From NCBI GenBank assembly GCA_023213315.1, contig JAKCPI010010880.1, forward strand, positions 62,001 to 126,000: a stretch of 64,000 nucleotides of DNA. The letters run 5' to 3'. Source of the DNA: Euborellia annulipes. Its lineage: Eukaryota; Arthropoda; Insecta; Dermaptera; Anisolabididae. The notes beneath the pieces were generated by a model. It was given only the letters and a program-made list of their open reading frames with translations, searched no databases and had not been told where the DNA came from. This document shows positions 1-12,500 of the stretch, in pieces. Each line of letters opens with the position of its first letter. Within the stretch, counting starts at the first letter, position 1. Position numbers and translations under genes: made by a program.

Positions 1-548
1 TTTTTTGGGTGTTATACTGGAGGTAAAAAAAAAAAAAAACATGACCTCTAGACAGATGATAGATAGAGCGTACACTTTAGAAAAGGTAAGATAAAATTTC
101 CAGATACCTATAAAGACACCATCCGAAAAGAAAAAAATCTGAAAACAATATTAATAATTTTTTTTAAGATAATGATACAATTGAGATGATATGCCAATAT
201 AAAAAGTTAAAAATTGGGGTAACATTTATTTTATTTTATTTTATTTTTTTTTTTGCTAATTGCTCTTTCTCGCTTCATCGAGAGACTGAATCGGACTGGA
301 AAACAGTTCAATAACAATCCCAAAATTTCAATAAATAAATAATAATTAATAAATAAAGGAACAAGGAATCAAAGATTTTGTAAATATATATGTATAGTCT
401 ATGGATATGTTGATTTTATGTCTAATATGCTTGAAGGGATTCTTTTTTTTTAAACTAATTAACTTTTTCTTTTTCAAAAATAATTAATATTTTAAAAATA
501 TTTTTAAGACAATTGTAAATATTACATTTACTCCCACTTAGATATAAG
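1..548. other. AT-rich sequence, no gene seen
   Basis: AT-rich sequence with homopolymer runs. It is presumably intron of the plus-strand gene whose last exon lies at 1393-1499. I see no convincing exon in it. Confidence 0.4.
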
Positions 549-852
549 CAGGGGCGGACTGGCCCTGTGGAAAATTTCACATTTCTATTTTATTTAAAAC
601 GGTTTAATTAAAAATAATCTAAAATAGAAACAGAAACGGACAAGTACAATTATATTGATGATCAATCGGAAGTTACGAAGAAGCTTTCTTTGTTGTAGAA
701 AGCGGAGTTGAGAAAATATTCTTAACTCTGCAATAAACTTTTCCGTGACTTACAAATGATCAAAAATAAAAAATTTTTTATATAGGCCTACAGTTAACTT
801 TTTTTATTTATAGAATTTTTCACATCAAAACTTTAGGGTCAGTCCCCCCGTG
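549..852. mobile_element. hAT-type non-autonomous element, 8-bp TSD
   Basis: The element begins CAGGGGCGGACTGG and ends with a degenerate inverse (CAGTCCCCCCGTG). It is flanked by an exact 8-bp duplication, gataataag-like in look but precisely gatataag, at 541-548 and 853-860. Length is 304 bp with no coding capacity. Eight-base duplications with CAG-type ends are typical of the hAT superfamily; the family name is inferred. Confidence 0.75.
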
Positions 853-1070
853 GATATAAGTAATTGTATATATATAATTTCTGAACATTGTGTATTAGAG
901 GATCCAAGCTTTAACTTATCACAAAATTATTATCCTACATGTTTGAAATTATGCACCCCAAAACAATCTGCATGTTTATCTTTTGACTAGAACTTTAAAT
1001 ATTAAATTTTTGAATTTTGGAGAGGCCAAGTCTAAAATATCAAGCACAATACGGAACTTTCAATTACCGA

Positions 1071-1110
1071 GGGTAAGAGAAAGTTGTGTTCTGTACGACT
1101 AGTCCCACCA
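1071..1110 (+). repeat. Fragment of the GTAAGAGAAAGTTGTG repeat
   Basis: This short piece carries the palindromic core GGTAAGAGAAAGTTGTG seen in the larger repeat copies at 23.3, 28.8, 46.6 and 63.5 kb. It is a fragment only. Confidence 0.5.
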
Positions 1111-1392
1111 TATTTATTCAAATAAGTTAGGGAAAAGTCAATTTTAATTTATTATTTGATTTTATAATTCTTATTTTGTAAAAAAATGCTTGGCGGAGGT
1201 ATCTTCCTCAGACTTTTGCCCCCCCCCCACACCAAAACCATTACCCTGACTACCCTAAAGGGCTCCAGGATCATTTTTTGCAAATAAGAATTGAGTTAGT
1301 TAATGGTTCATAATTCAATTTTTCATTAAAAAATATAACATTATAAAATAATTATTAAATTGCTAATTAATGCTTTGCTCTTTTTTTTACAG

Positions 1393-1499
1393 TTTATCCT
1401 CAAAAACAGCAATACGCTTATGCAACGGGATATCCTGCAGCAGCTGCATATCCGGGACCTTATTACCATGGCTCTCAGTATGGGCCATATAATTATTAA
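1393..1499 (+). CDS. Terminal exon of an unidentified gene, Tyr/Gly/Ala/Pro-rich C-terminus
   Basis: A strong acceptor (run of T, then ACAG) ends at 1392. Reading with the first two bases completing a codon from the previous exon gives 34 codons and a TAA at 1497-1499. The peptide begins YPQKQQYAYATGYPAAAAY and ends in YGPYNY. This low-complexity, tyrosine-rich tail resembles those of RNA-binding or prion-like proteins, but I cannot name the gene. A longer reading frame through the same bases (start 1360) uses the wrong frame and runs across the acceptor. Upstream exons lie outside the window or were not recognised. The gene converges on MADD. Confidence 0.65.
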
Positions 1500-2005
1500 C
1501 CAAATAAGTCATTTTTCAAATCCATTATATTTCAATAGTTCATTTTATAATATCGTCAGCTTAATTAAAGGAAAAGGGTTGTAATTCACAAAAAAAAACC
1601 ATTTTCATTTTATTCAAATGGTTAATTTAATTTAAGAATATGATGTAAGGATTAGGTTGATTTTATTAAGGAAAAAAACGTGCGGTTTAAAATTTGTGTA
1701 TACCATATCAAGGTTAACAGTTGTGAAAATTAAATTAGATATAATCACAGCCTTTTGCCTTTAAGGTGGCGATTTATAAATTTAATAAGATTACCAGGCC
1801 TTTTTAAAACAATGGAACATATAAAGCATTTTTAAGACATACCACAAAGAATTTGGAGGGACACCTCTGGGATTTGTCAGAAGGGGTAGAGAAATTACGA
1901 AAGAAAAGAATCAATAGAAATAAAAAAGTTAATAAAATGTAATTCAAAAAGATATAATTAATGAGTGCTTGTTAAAAGTGAACAAAAAAATGAGTATGAA
2001 AAAGA
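1500..2005. other. 3' flank of the plus-strand gene
   Basis: AT-rich sequence after the stop, presumably 3' UTR and intergenic DNA. The first AATAAA-like strings are near 1918-1935. Nothing else is evident. Confidence 0.4.
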
Positions 2006-2425
2006 TAGTAATGCATCAGCTAAAAAATATATATATGGTTTGAAAAGTATCAGGAAGGAAATGGAGGGATCTAAAGAGCTGGAAAATTGGGACGAAAAAA
2101 TGGTTGGAAGAATATTCTAGATGAAAGTAAGTAAAGTCAAAAAGAATTTTTCAAAAGAAAATAAATTAGGAAGCTAATACGTTTGACCAACCTCCCTTAC
2201 ACTAGATAGGAATGCATCAGCTAAAAAATATATATATAGTTTGAAAAGTGTCAGGAAGGAAATGGGAGGTTCTAAAGAGCTGAAAAATTGGGACGAAAAT
2301 AGCTGGAAAACTGGGACGAAAAAATGGTTGGAAGAATATTCTAGGTGATAGTAAGTAAAGTCAAAAAGAATTTCAAAAGAAAATAAATTAGGAAGCTAAT
2401 TCGTTTGACCAACCTCCATTACACC
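2006..2425. repeat. Tandem duplication, unit about 200 bp
   Basis: Two direct copies of an approximately 200-bp unit, 2006-2205 and 2206-2425, both starting around GCATCAGCTAAAAAATATAT and ending with CGTTTGACCAACCTCC. The second copy contains an extra internal repeat of AGCTGGAAAACTGGGACG. No coding frame is maintained. Confidence 0.8.
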
Positions 2426-2429
2426 ATTC

Positions 2430-4381
2430 TCCAATCCGTAAAAAGTTTCGGCACTTGGAAGATATTGTAATAAATTTGATTTTGAAATTGATCTGATTCT
2501 CTAAAACAGTGAATCAAACTGTTTTCCATGAAAGCTTGACAATGAGGCTTTATAAATTTTGGATTGGATTCCGCAGCCAATTTGGAACCTTTCTATTAAT
2601 TTGTTTTCTCCTTAAAATTAAATTGAAGTATTTTTGAAAACAAATAGATATACCTATTTGATTAAAATTATTTTATAAATTGAACAAGACGTAAGTAAAA
2701 AATATTTTTTTGGAATTGAAAATAATTTTAGGATTATTTTATACGGGTATAATTTAAAATTTCTGATGTTAAAACTTTTTTAAAAAGATCTATTATTGAA
2801 AAATAATAATTAAATAAGAACCATCTGAATATTAGAATATATTTTTGAAAATATAAGATTCTTTGGAGAAAAAGAAAAATTAATTAATGTTTATTTTGAA
2901 CTATAATATTATAATTTTTATTTTGTAAATTTAATGGGCATTGTTAATTTAAATTGCATTTGATATTATTTTAAGAAATATCAGAGTAATGGAGAAATTT
3001 TATAATTTTTTTAAGATAATAAATGCTCAAATATTTTATATTCAAAATATATATATATATAACTAAAGGACAAATGCAAAATTTAAGCGTTAATTGTTTT
3101 TAGTCTTGAACTTTAGTTATATATATATATATATGATATTATAATCTTAAATTTTTTTATATTTTAACCATGTGACAAATATGATTCTAAAATAATGTAT
3201 ATAGCAAATATATTACTTAAAATTTTTTTTTATACTTTTGTTAATAGATATATAATATATTAACAATAAAGTTTTAGAAATTAGGATTATTTTCAATTTT
3301 TTTTATATTTTTGTAAATATATAAATTATAATAAAATATTAAGCATCTGAAAATATGATAAGAAATATTTCTAATTTTTAATTTATTTAATAGAAATAGA
3401 CCTTGAAAATTTGTTTAAATGAATTATATTAAAAACTATTTTTTATTTAAGCTTATATATTTTTATTTCCTTGATTCATTATTCCATCATTAACATTAAG
3501 ACCTCTCCGATTTCAATTTATTTTAAACTATTTTGCTAGATAAATAAAATAAATGATGAGAGGAATATGAAAGTAGGTTACCTTTAGTAGGAGTTGGAGA
3601 TGATTTTTCCACAAATGAGAAAAAGGAAGGAGAGGTGAAATAAAAAAACTTTGATATCTTTTTTTCTTCATATATTGATATTAGCACGTTTTAATGAAGC
3701 ATCTGGAAATAAAGAAGAAATAAGTTTTGGCTTCATCAAATTATATTTTTTCATTGATCAAAAAATTTTCAAAAATATATTAATTCATTTAATGGAAATG
3801 AAGGCCACATAACATTTAATTATATAAAAAAATAAGAGAAAGTAATATTTCAAACTAAATTTAATAAAACTATCATAAATAAAACGACATATATGTGTGG
3901 CTATTTGGAAAAAATTAAATTAAAGTGTGTTTGGGTGTGGGATAAAATATACATTCAATTTATAAGATTACCTGTAAAACAGACTCAAAATACTTAAAAA
4001 TTTTAATTTATAGATATATAAAGCAAAATTAAGAAGCACAAATCAATTTTTTTCACTTAAAGAGAAGCTTAACGTTTGTCAATTTATTAAAATTAATTCT
4101 GCCAAGAGTATAAAATAATAATGGATTTCAAAGAATATAGAAACGTGAACAGGGAAATTTGAATAATTCAAATCGCATTTAAAACAATCGGGTTTTATTT
4201 GATGACATGATATGTGAACTACAAATGTTTGAGCAAATAAATTAAAAAACATAAAAGTGAAATAGAAATTGCACAAAATACAAAAATGGCTAATGGCTAA
4301 ATAGTGAATAAATAATTCACAAAAGGAGTGATATACAGTATATGTATATATAGATGGCAATTGAACTATACAGTATACGGG
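2430..4381. other. AT-rich intergenic sequence with a small hairpin
   Basis: Very AT-rich DNA without genes. A hairpin of the form ATATATATAACTAAAG ... CTTTAGTTATATATAT lies at about 3047-3135, flanked by AT microsatellites, and looks like a small foldback MITE. Confidence 0.5.
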
Positions 4382-4616
4382 CGATGTTAAACATGAAGGA
4401 ACCAAGCGCCATTAGCATTTCATTTGCACAATTGTAAACAAAACAAATGGTAATGACTGTTTTTTCTTGTTTTATACAAAAAAAGTGCACAGAGTTATAA
4501 TGTTGTGATTTAAATAAAGAGGTAGATCTTTTTCTCTACAAGATGGCGGTCTTATATCAATTTCAATCATAATGCACAGATTCATAATGGCACTTGGTTC
4601 CTTCATGCATAACATT
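4382..4616. mobile_element. Foldback MITE with about 34-bp inverted ends
   Basis: Inverted arms at 4382-4415 and 4583-4616 share CATGAAGGAACCAAG and a following GCCATTA with few mismatches. There is no coding potential and the superfamily is undetermined. Confidence 0.6.
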
Positions 4617-6180
4617 GTTCATTTTTCACTTGAATCTTTTTTTAAAAGATAGGAAAATAGAACAGAGATTGTTAAAAACAAAACAGAGATTTAATATTTT
4701 AAATAAATAATAGCCAAAATATTTTTCCTAGGTACAAAATCGTTTTTCATATTTTACTCAAGAGACAATATGTGAGTCCTGGAGTCAAATATTAATTTGC
4801 ATAAAAAGATTGAAACTTCATACTTCTTAAGAATGTGATATGAAAAAATAATTTATATTATAATTTACTGACAATTAGAAATTTAATTTTCTAATTTCAA
4901 GGGATATATTCAATTGTCGTAAATTTTTCTCTAATCAAACTCAATGAAGGTAGAACTTTTCATCATTTCAAAGTCATATGAATTCGGCTCCACAAGGAGA
5001 CATTTATATATCTAAAATTTCATTAATTGAGCCTAAAGTATTAAACCTTTCAATGATAATCACTTTTAAAGTCATCTTTATATTATTTAAAGCTTAAATT
5101 TATTTTATTATATAGATTGCATTTATTATCTAATTAAGGTGTATCTTTTTAAGTTCAGTTATTTAGATTACGTGTTGTTTTTTCTAGCTGACAAGTGTTT
5201 TAGTTATGTTTTATACTTTAAAAGTGATTTATTTTATCAGAAATAAAACAAATAAATTTCCTTTCAAATTACTCAAATCAATTTCAACACAAAATATTTT
5301 TAATATCAAAAACCCGTAGTTCTCTAAGCTATATATTTAATTAACTGCAAAAATTTTCATATGAATTAGTAATATATGTATATAATTTATATATATATTA
5401 TTTACAATTTTGTAATAATAAAGGGCTTATGATAACAACTGTTTATCAAAGCTAATCAACACCTAATTAAAAATAAATTTTGTACATATATATATATAAT
5501 ATATATACAATAAGACACCGACATAACTTTTCCTATACAAAAGGTTATATTGCTTCTGTTCTTTGACGATGCCAAAATAAATCATTATAACTACTAAAAG
5601 AAATACTTATGGTCTTGTGTATGTATATATATATATATGTATATATTCGCCTATAAAAAAAATATAACATTTCCTTCCTTTATTGTCAACTCTAAACTGA
5701 CCAATATTAAATATTTCCAACCTATATAAAATTGATCACTTACTTTTATATATATTAATAAATTCTACAAACTTTAAAAATCATTATTAAAAAAATTTCG
5801 ATTAAAGGATGGGGCACATTAAAGCCAGCACGATAGACAAATTTCTGAATTCCACACACTTAACAAACAGAAACTAGCACTTAAGTCTAATATTGTGTGC
5901 TAGTAATAGGAAGAAACAAACGAATATATTTCTAAGTAGTTCGACATTATTTATTGTTTAACAAATGACTAATCTTTGCTGGTAATAGTCTGGATAGGGA
6001 GATTATAAATTTTATTTACCAAGTTCTCATATCCATTGCCTATTCGTGCAGATAAATGTGCGTCATCCTTTAAAATAAATAATTTTTAAAGAAAAAATAA
6101 AATTTCATATTAGTTCTTGCTCTAGTTAAAATTTTGTTATACCTTTATTTTAGAATATTCAATAAGAAAATTTTAAAAAA
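4617..6180. other. AT-rich intergenic sequence
   Basis: Space between the convergent 3' ends of the plus-strand gene and MADD. It contains AT microsatellites (for example 5488-5510 and 5622-5645) and no supported gene. Confidence 0.4.
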
Positions 6181-6204
6181 GTTATTAAATTTCCATCGAT
6201 TTTT

Positions 6205-6210
6205 TTTATT
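6205..6210 (-). terminator. Polyadenylation signal AATAAA for MADD
   Basis: AATAAA on the minus strand, about 90 bases after the MADD stop codon. This is the nearest canonical signal; cleavage would fall just beyond it. Confidence 0.55.
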
Positions 6211-6299
6211 TAGGAAATAAATCTCATAGCCAAGGTAAACATTGCCGCCTCATAGGCGGCGTTTGCTCGGGCTACGTTTGCCTTGGAGGTGGTTGGTGT

Positions 6300-6590
6300 T
6301 TATGTTGAGGAGTGTAGGATTGTTGAGATTGTTGTTGAGGGTATTGGTGTTGTGGCTGGTGCTGAGGATTTTGTTGTTGTGTAAGGTGAACTTGGTGTTG
6401 TTGAAGAATATGTTGTTGCTGTTGTTGTTGGGAATAAGCTTGTGTTTGAGGAGTTTGTTGTTGTGGAACATGTTGTTGTTGTTGTTGTTGATGATTGTTG
6501 TTGTTGTTGCTGTTGAGAGACTTGAGGAGGTTGTCTCCCCGCAGCAACGTAAGAGAAGACACATAAAACTGCATAGCAAATCTGCTCAGA
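6300..6590 (-). CDS. MADD: MADD coding exon 27 (last), conserved end plus Ser/Thr/Gln-rich tail
   Basis: The acceptor TTTTTCGCAG ends at 6591. In phase 0 the exon reads [18 protein letters not shown], the conserved MADD C-terminus, then a Gln run and a long Ser/Thr/Pro-rich tail to a TAA at 6302-6300. Vertebrate MADD ends soon after this block, so the tail, built on a CAA/CAG repeat, is extra. Two other minus-strand frames are also open here (Gln-rich and Asn-rich) and can mislead gene finders; only this frame carries the conserved block. Confidence 0.9.
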   Translation of the reverse strand, partial: SEQICYAVLCVFSYVAAGRQPPQVSQQQQQQQSSTTTTTTCSTTTNSSNTSLFPTTTATTYSSTTPSSPYTTTKSSAPATTPIPSTTISTILHSST

Positions 6591-9500
6591 CTGCGAAAAA
6601 GAGAAATATATATTTTAATTATGTTGATATTTTTTCAAAAATGTGGCGTAGGAATTTAGGGAGTCGGGGAGACATTTGTTTAAATAGAAGGTCATTTATT
6701 AAATTTCTAAATACAAAAAGTTTTACTCTATAAAGGATATTTTAGTCTTTTTGGCATCTTAGGCCCTATAGACTTTAAACCAATGGATCCCAACCAGTGT
6801 GCCCCAGGGCCCGTAAATGGTTGGGGTGCCGCGAGATATTGAGATAAACAAAAAAAAATTACGCTATAATTAAGCCAAAAGTCTTGTAAGGACTTGAAAT
6901 GAAAAAAAAATAAAATTAATTACTCTCATGCACGGCAGATGGTGATCCTCGATTCAGTTATACAAGTATCCGATGTACAGTGAGGGACAAGATTAAGTCC
7001 CACCCATGCGTTTTCTACTTGTGATTATTTCATTGTTTTTATAAAAGAAAAGAAAAATCTTTATTGGAAATTTTCTAGGTTTGAACCATGAAAGTTTCCA
7101 TTAAAAATATATAATATTTTTTTAAAAACAATAAAATAATCACAAGTAGAAAACACATGGGTGGGACTTAATATTGTCCCTCACTGTACTATCTATTGCA
7201 ATAGAATTGAGACTAAAACCCGATAGTTAGGCAGCCCAAATTGCATAAAGCTTTCTTGTCTGTGTAAGAAATACCCTTTTCAAAGCAGACAATAGGCCGA
7301 ACGATACTTTTTGACAAAAGAATAGAAATATTTTATTTTCAAGATATATCTAAATAAAGATTATCTCAATGTTTTAATCAGAAAAAAGTTTAGTGAGCGT
7401 ATGCCATTTGGGCTGCCTAACTACCGGGCTTTAATCCCAATACTATTGCAATTGATGGTATGTTTATGTAACTCAGTGACAGTAGTAAAGTTTACTATAT
7501 TTTGTTGTACGCTACTTATTAAATATTTCAATAAATTTACATATTAAACTTAATTTTTTTTTTAATTCAAGGAAGGGTGCCCCTAGTGTTTAATGTCATT
7601 CCCAACGGTGCCATGGACTTAGAAAGGTTGGAAAACTCATATACACAATATATAAATTACGATACAAATTGACCAGGCACATTTATTTATACCATTTGGT
7701 ATCCAAATGATTTAAATAAATATTCATTGGACTGCCTGGGGCCCAAACCCACTCCTCTTGGCTTTTAGATTTCATTATTAACATTTGTCAACATCTCTGA
7801 TCTCTCAGCCACGGGGGGTGGAAAATATATGAAATATAAAATAAGTTTATTCATCAAATAAAAATTAAAGTAAAAAGCGGAATTAAATAAAATAAATAAA
7901 TAATAAAATAAAATAAAAAAAACAACCTTAAAGAAAAAGTGCTAGGAAGAGACGATCGTCAATAGTTGGGTTACTCGAACAGAGATTACTCGATGCAAGC
8001 TTAGTAACAATTTATCAGCCTAAGGATTGGTGAAAATAACACAACAGTACATAACAAATAAATAAAAATAAAAACATAAAAAACATAATAGAAGAATAAA
8101 TATTTTCTTACCATTGAAGATTTATATCTCCTTTGTATTACTTGGCGGGTTTTTGGATCTGAAAAAAATCATCATCTTATTAGTATTTTTAATAAAATCT
8201 TTAAACATTTAATTCAATTTTAGATTAGTTTTCGTGCAAATAGACCAAAAAAAATTAATATTGATAAAGAATAAATTTAAATGAGAGTGTTGAAATTAAT
8301 TCTTGAGCGTATGAGGATAAGATGGGAGAAAAAATACAGTCAAATTATGAGGTACTATTTTATATGAATTTCCGCACAATAAATTCTTCATAAAGCGGTT
8401 CGTCATAAATTAGGTTTGCTCTCATAATAAAATTATATATATAAATATATATCTATATAAATATTCAAGAGAAATTTTCTCGGGTAAATCTCGTTGTATG
8501 TTCAGAATTACTCGATGTTTCGGTTCTCCCTTTGGAGACATTTTTAAGAGAGAAGGGAGTTAGGAGGTAATCCCCGTAAACAACCCTCCTCCGGGTCCTT
8601 GGGCCTTGGTGTAAGGGTGCTGGCCATGGGCGTAGCCAGACATCTTGTTGGGGGGGGGGCAACCCCCGTTAGAGCGAGAGGGGGTTTGCAATTAATATAT
8701 ACATAGATTATTAATTATTTATTTAAATAAAAAAAAAAATTAAATTAATGTAGTGGATTGCGGCGTTAAAAAAAAATTCCCAATGGGAAATATATATATA
8801 TATTTGTTTTTTTTTTAATTTTTAGGGCAAGCCAGGGGGGGCAAAGGCCCCTCCCTGCCTTCCCCTGGCTACGCCCATGGTGCTGGCCCTTTATACCAAG
8901 GGTCGCGGGTTTGCATCCCGTCTCATGCTACAATTTATTTCAATTGGATTGGATACCACTCAATTGAAATAAATAGGGAGGGGGTCTAAATGGCCTTCCA
9001 TGCCGAAAAAGACCTTTAATGAAATTTAAAAAAAAAAAAAAACCCTCCCCTCCATCATTACCACCTAACTCCCTTCACTCATGAAAATGGCTCCAAAAGG
9101 AGAGCTGAAACGTCGAGTAAATCCCAAGCGGCATAACCCGAGAAAACTTATCTTTGCATACATCCGGTTGAAAAATATAAATACTGTACAACGTTTCGAC
9201 TCACTCGAGTCGGAGCAAGTGCACAATACTTGAGAACGGCTGCAAAATAAGAAGTCGATACGTTGTACAGTATTTATATTTTTAATAAAATTATATATAT
9301 ATATATATATGGCCTATGTAAATATTTAATATATAAAATATTTCTAGATAATTTCTAACAGAGATTAATTTTATTTGAAAATATATTTTCCTATTATATT
9401 TTTTAGGATAAGATCTTGGGAATGAGAGGTTTTCCTCCCCCTTCCCCTTAGTGCAGGGGCACTCCAGAAATTTATTTTATTTTTTGTGTTTTTAACAAAT

Positions 9501-12500
9501 AAGTGAATACTTACTAAATTCCTCTAATACGAAAACGCCTCCTTTTTGTGTAAAACATTTTCTTATATGATCAAGTCGAACAAAGAACTGAAACCAAACA
9601 TAGAATATTTCAGTAAAGTTGTTAAATAAAATTTTAATTAAAAAAAAAAAAATCAAATATACGAATGTATTTATAAATATAGCATTATATAATTTGGATA
9701 TATTAAAATTACATACCTTGTTTATCTATGGGAAATATATTATAATGGATTTATATAGTAATCGGGCTTTCGTGTCTTAAATATTAAGAAAGGCTTCTCA
9801 AAATTATAAATAAAGAGAACAATTTTATAAATTTATGTTGTTTAAATTTTTTTATTAAAATTTTAAGAATGCCTTTCGAATTAAATATGAATGACAATTG
9901 ACATGTGATAAGGAAAGCGAGCAAGCGCTAAAACATGCACATGTGCGAAAGCAAAGCCATATCTCAAGAAAAGCAACAACAAAGCTCACAAAAATTAATC
10001 TAAAAAAAAAGAAGCATTTTGCTTATTAATAGAAAAGAAGAAAGTAAGATAGAGGATTAAGAAATAGAGATAGAGAAAGAACCAAAAGAAAAGAAGAGGA
10101 AGAAAGGTAGAATTTAAGATTTGATCTACATTAAAAAAAATAAATAAATAAATTTTCGCCAAACAACGATTCACTACAAAAATTTTTTTTTTTTCTTAAC
10201 TACAATGGTTGCGTCGGAACTTTGAGAGATGGCCAAATTCTAATAATAAATAAGGATAAATGGAGTGCAAATTTTGTTTAAAATAAAAAAAAAACCTCGC
10301 TAAAGAGATTTTAGTTTTGGTGATCTTATCTTTAAGATTAACATGCTATTTAACTTTTTTTTTCATTTGGTTAATAAAAGTGTGTAGCTGTATGTGGTAA
10401 TTTTAGTAATTAAAAGCTAAGAAAAACCGATAAAGTCAAGAATGTTCAAACCAATTACCAAAACACTACTAAAATGGGCAAAAAGAACTACTAAGTCCTT
10501 TGAATATAAGCATGAAAATGTATCAAAAGAAGTGTATCAAAAGCATGGAGGAGGGGAATGAGGGAATCATACAACTATGTAGCTTTAATCTTAAGTGATG
10601 CTTAAAATAATGTGTGTCTCATAATATGTTTGTGTGTGTATATAAAAACGTGTCTTTTGGCAATTAATACTCATGTGGGGAAGGGAAGAAAATTTCGTAA
10701 AAAATATTTAGGTTTAGATTATTATGATTTTTTTTTAAATACCTCAAAATCCTGAATTCCCCGCGGGCAAATAGGTTGTAGCGTGTAATCGATGCACGAA
10801 CAGAAACACAAGTAAGAATTAGTCAACCGATTTCAACAAATAAATAAATATATGTATATATAATCACTAGAAAAAAATTTTTATCACGTATTATATATAA
10901 ATATATTTATTGTTCAAATTCAAAAAATATATACACTGGTTTTGCAAATGTTCAAAACTTATATTTTTTTTTTTTTTGCAATTCCAAGGACCATCTCAAA
11001 AAATTCCACGCGAGACAAAAAAAAATGGGTTTCTTTAGCCGATCATATATAAATATTAAAAAATGACCGTCTAAAAATAACCCAGAGAAAGATAGAGAGA
11101 GTGAAATAGAGAAAGTTAATGATCTTATATATATGTATATATATATTTATATAAATATATATTAATACGTATATAATATAAAAAATGATAAAGAGAAAGA
11201 AAGATAGATAGAGAAAGAAAGAAATCAGAAAAAAAAATTTTTAAATTTAATTAATATTATTATTAATATTTTCCCACGGAGAAAACATGCCATGTTTATT
11301 ATAATTATAAAATCGAAAAATAATATTAATAAATTTTTTTATGTGAAACATTAATAAGTAATTTAAAATATATATATATATATCTATAAATTGGGATTCA
11401 GGTGTGTTATGTGTTTTTTTTTTTTTATGAAATATTTAAAACATTAAATCTAGAACGTCATTTTAGGGTGAATTTATACATATATATATTTATATAGAAG
11501 AAATATGTATATATGTATCAAGTTAGGATTAAATAATTTAGTATTTATTTTTATATATATAAATCTAACTACATTAGGATTATTTAGAGCCTTTTATTTG
11601 AACCCTTGTCTAAAGGTGAAATAAGTGTATTTAAATAAAATTAAGTGGCTACCTTTTTAGAATGTATATCTTCCAAGAACGAGCCATTTACTATCAAAAA
11701 CAAACACTAAATATAAATTCGAGTTAAGAGAAAGTTAAAGAGAAAGAATATAATAGTTAGAGAAAGAGAAAAGATTATCATGTATTTAGATGCATTAAAT
11801 TTGCATCTATATACACATTTAATATATAATATATATTAGGGAAAAAAAAATTTATGAAAGAAATATATTTCATTAAAATATATGACAATTTTTGAGAGGT
11901 CCTTGCTTATTAAAAACGATAATAAAAAAAAAATAACATTCAATTAAGAAATAGAATAAATACACAACAAACAAACAACATTTGAAATATTGGCCAAGGC
12001 AAAGGAAGGAGAAAAATTCCCTTCTCTGCCTAAAAAGAGAGAAAAAAAAACAGATTTATATTGAATAAAAAGAAATGTGTTGTTCATATAAAAATTACCT
12101 GATATGAAGGATTTTATTTATTTATTTTTATGACAAGAAACGAAATTTTTTTTTCAGCGTGCTTTTAGAAAAGAAAATAATGCGCTTTTTAAGTTTAAGA
12201 AATTTATTATTATTATTTTATTAATTAGTCCCCACTTAGTAGTATAATTATAATCTATATCAGGGTTTCTCAAATTATTTATAGCTGCGACACACTTTTA
12301 GTAAGTGTAAAATTTCACGAAAACCAAAAGTACGAATAGCACTGTATAGTAATAGCACTTTATAGTATAGTACTATAGTTTACAAATGCAATATTACTGG
12401 TATATCTGGAAACAGCAAAAAATAATATAATTTTTATTTGTTTTAAGTAAGTTTAATAATCTGTATATGTACAGTGAGGGACAATATTAAGTCCCACCCA

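Noticed and set aside
4079..4405. Minus-strand 108-residue ORF
   Set aside because: AT-rich, no recognisable domain, overlaps the left arm of a foldback MITE.
6272..6574. Minus-strand poly-Gln ORF starting with ATG
   Set aside because: Wrong frame of the last MADD exon; the conserved [13 protein letters not shown] block is in another frame.
6242..6733. Plus-strand 163-residue Leu/Val-rich ORF
   Set aside because: It is the antisense of the CAA repeat in the last MADD exon; the repeat keeps most frames open and there are no splice or homology signs on the plus strand.
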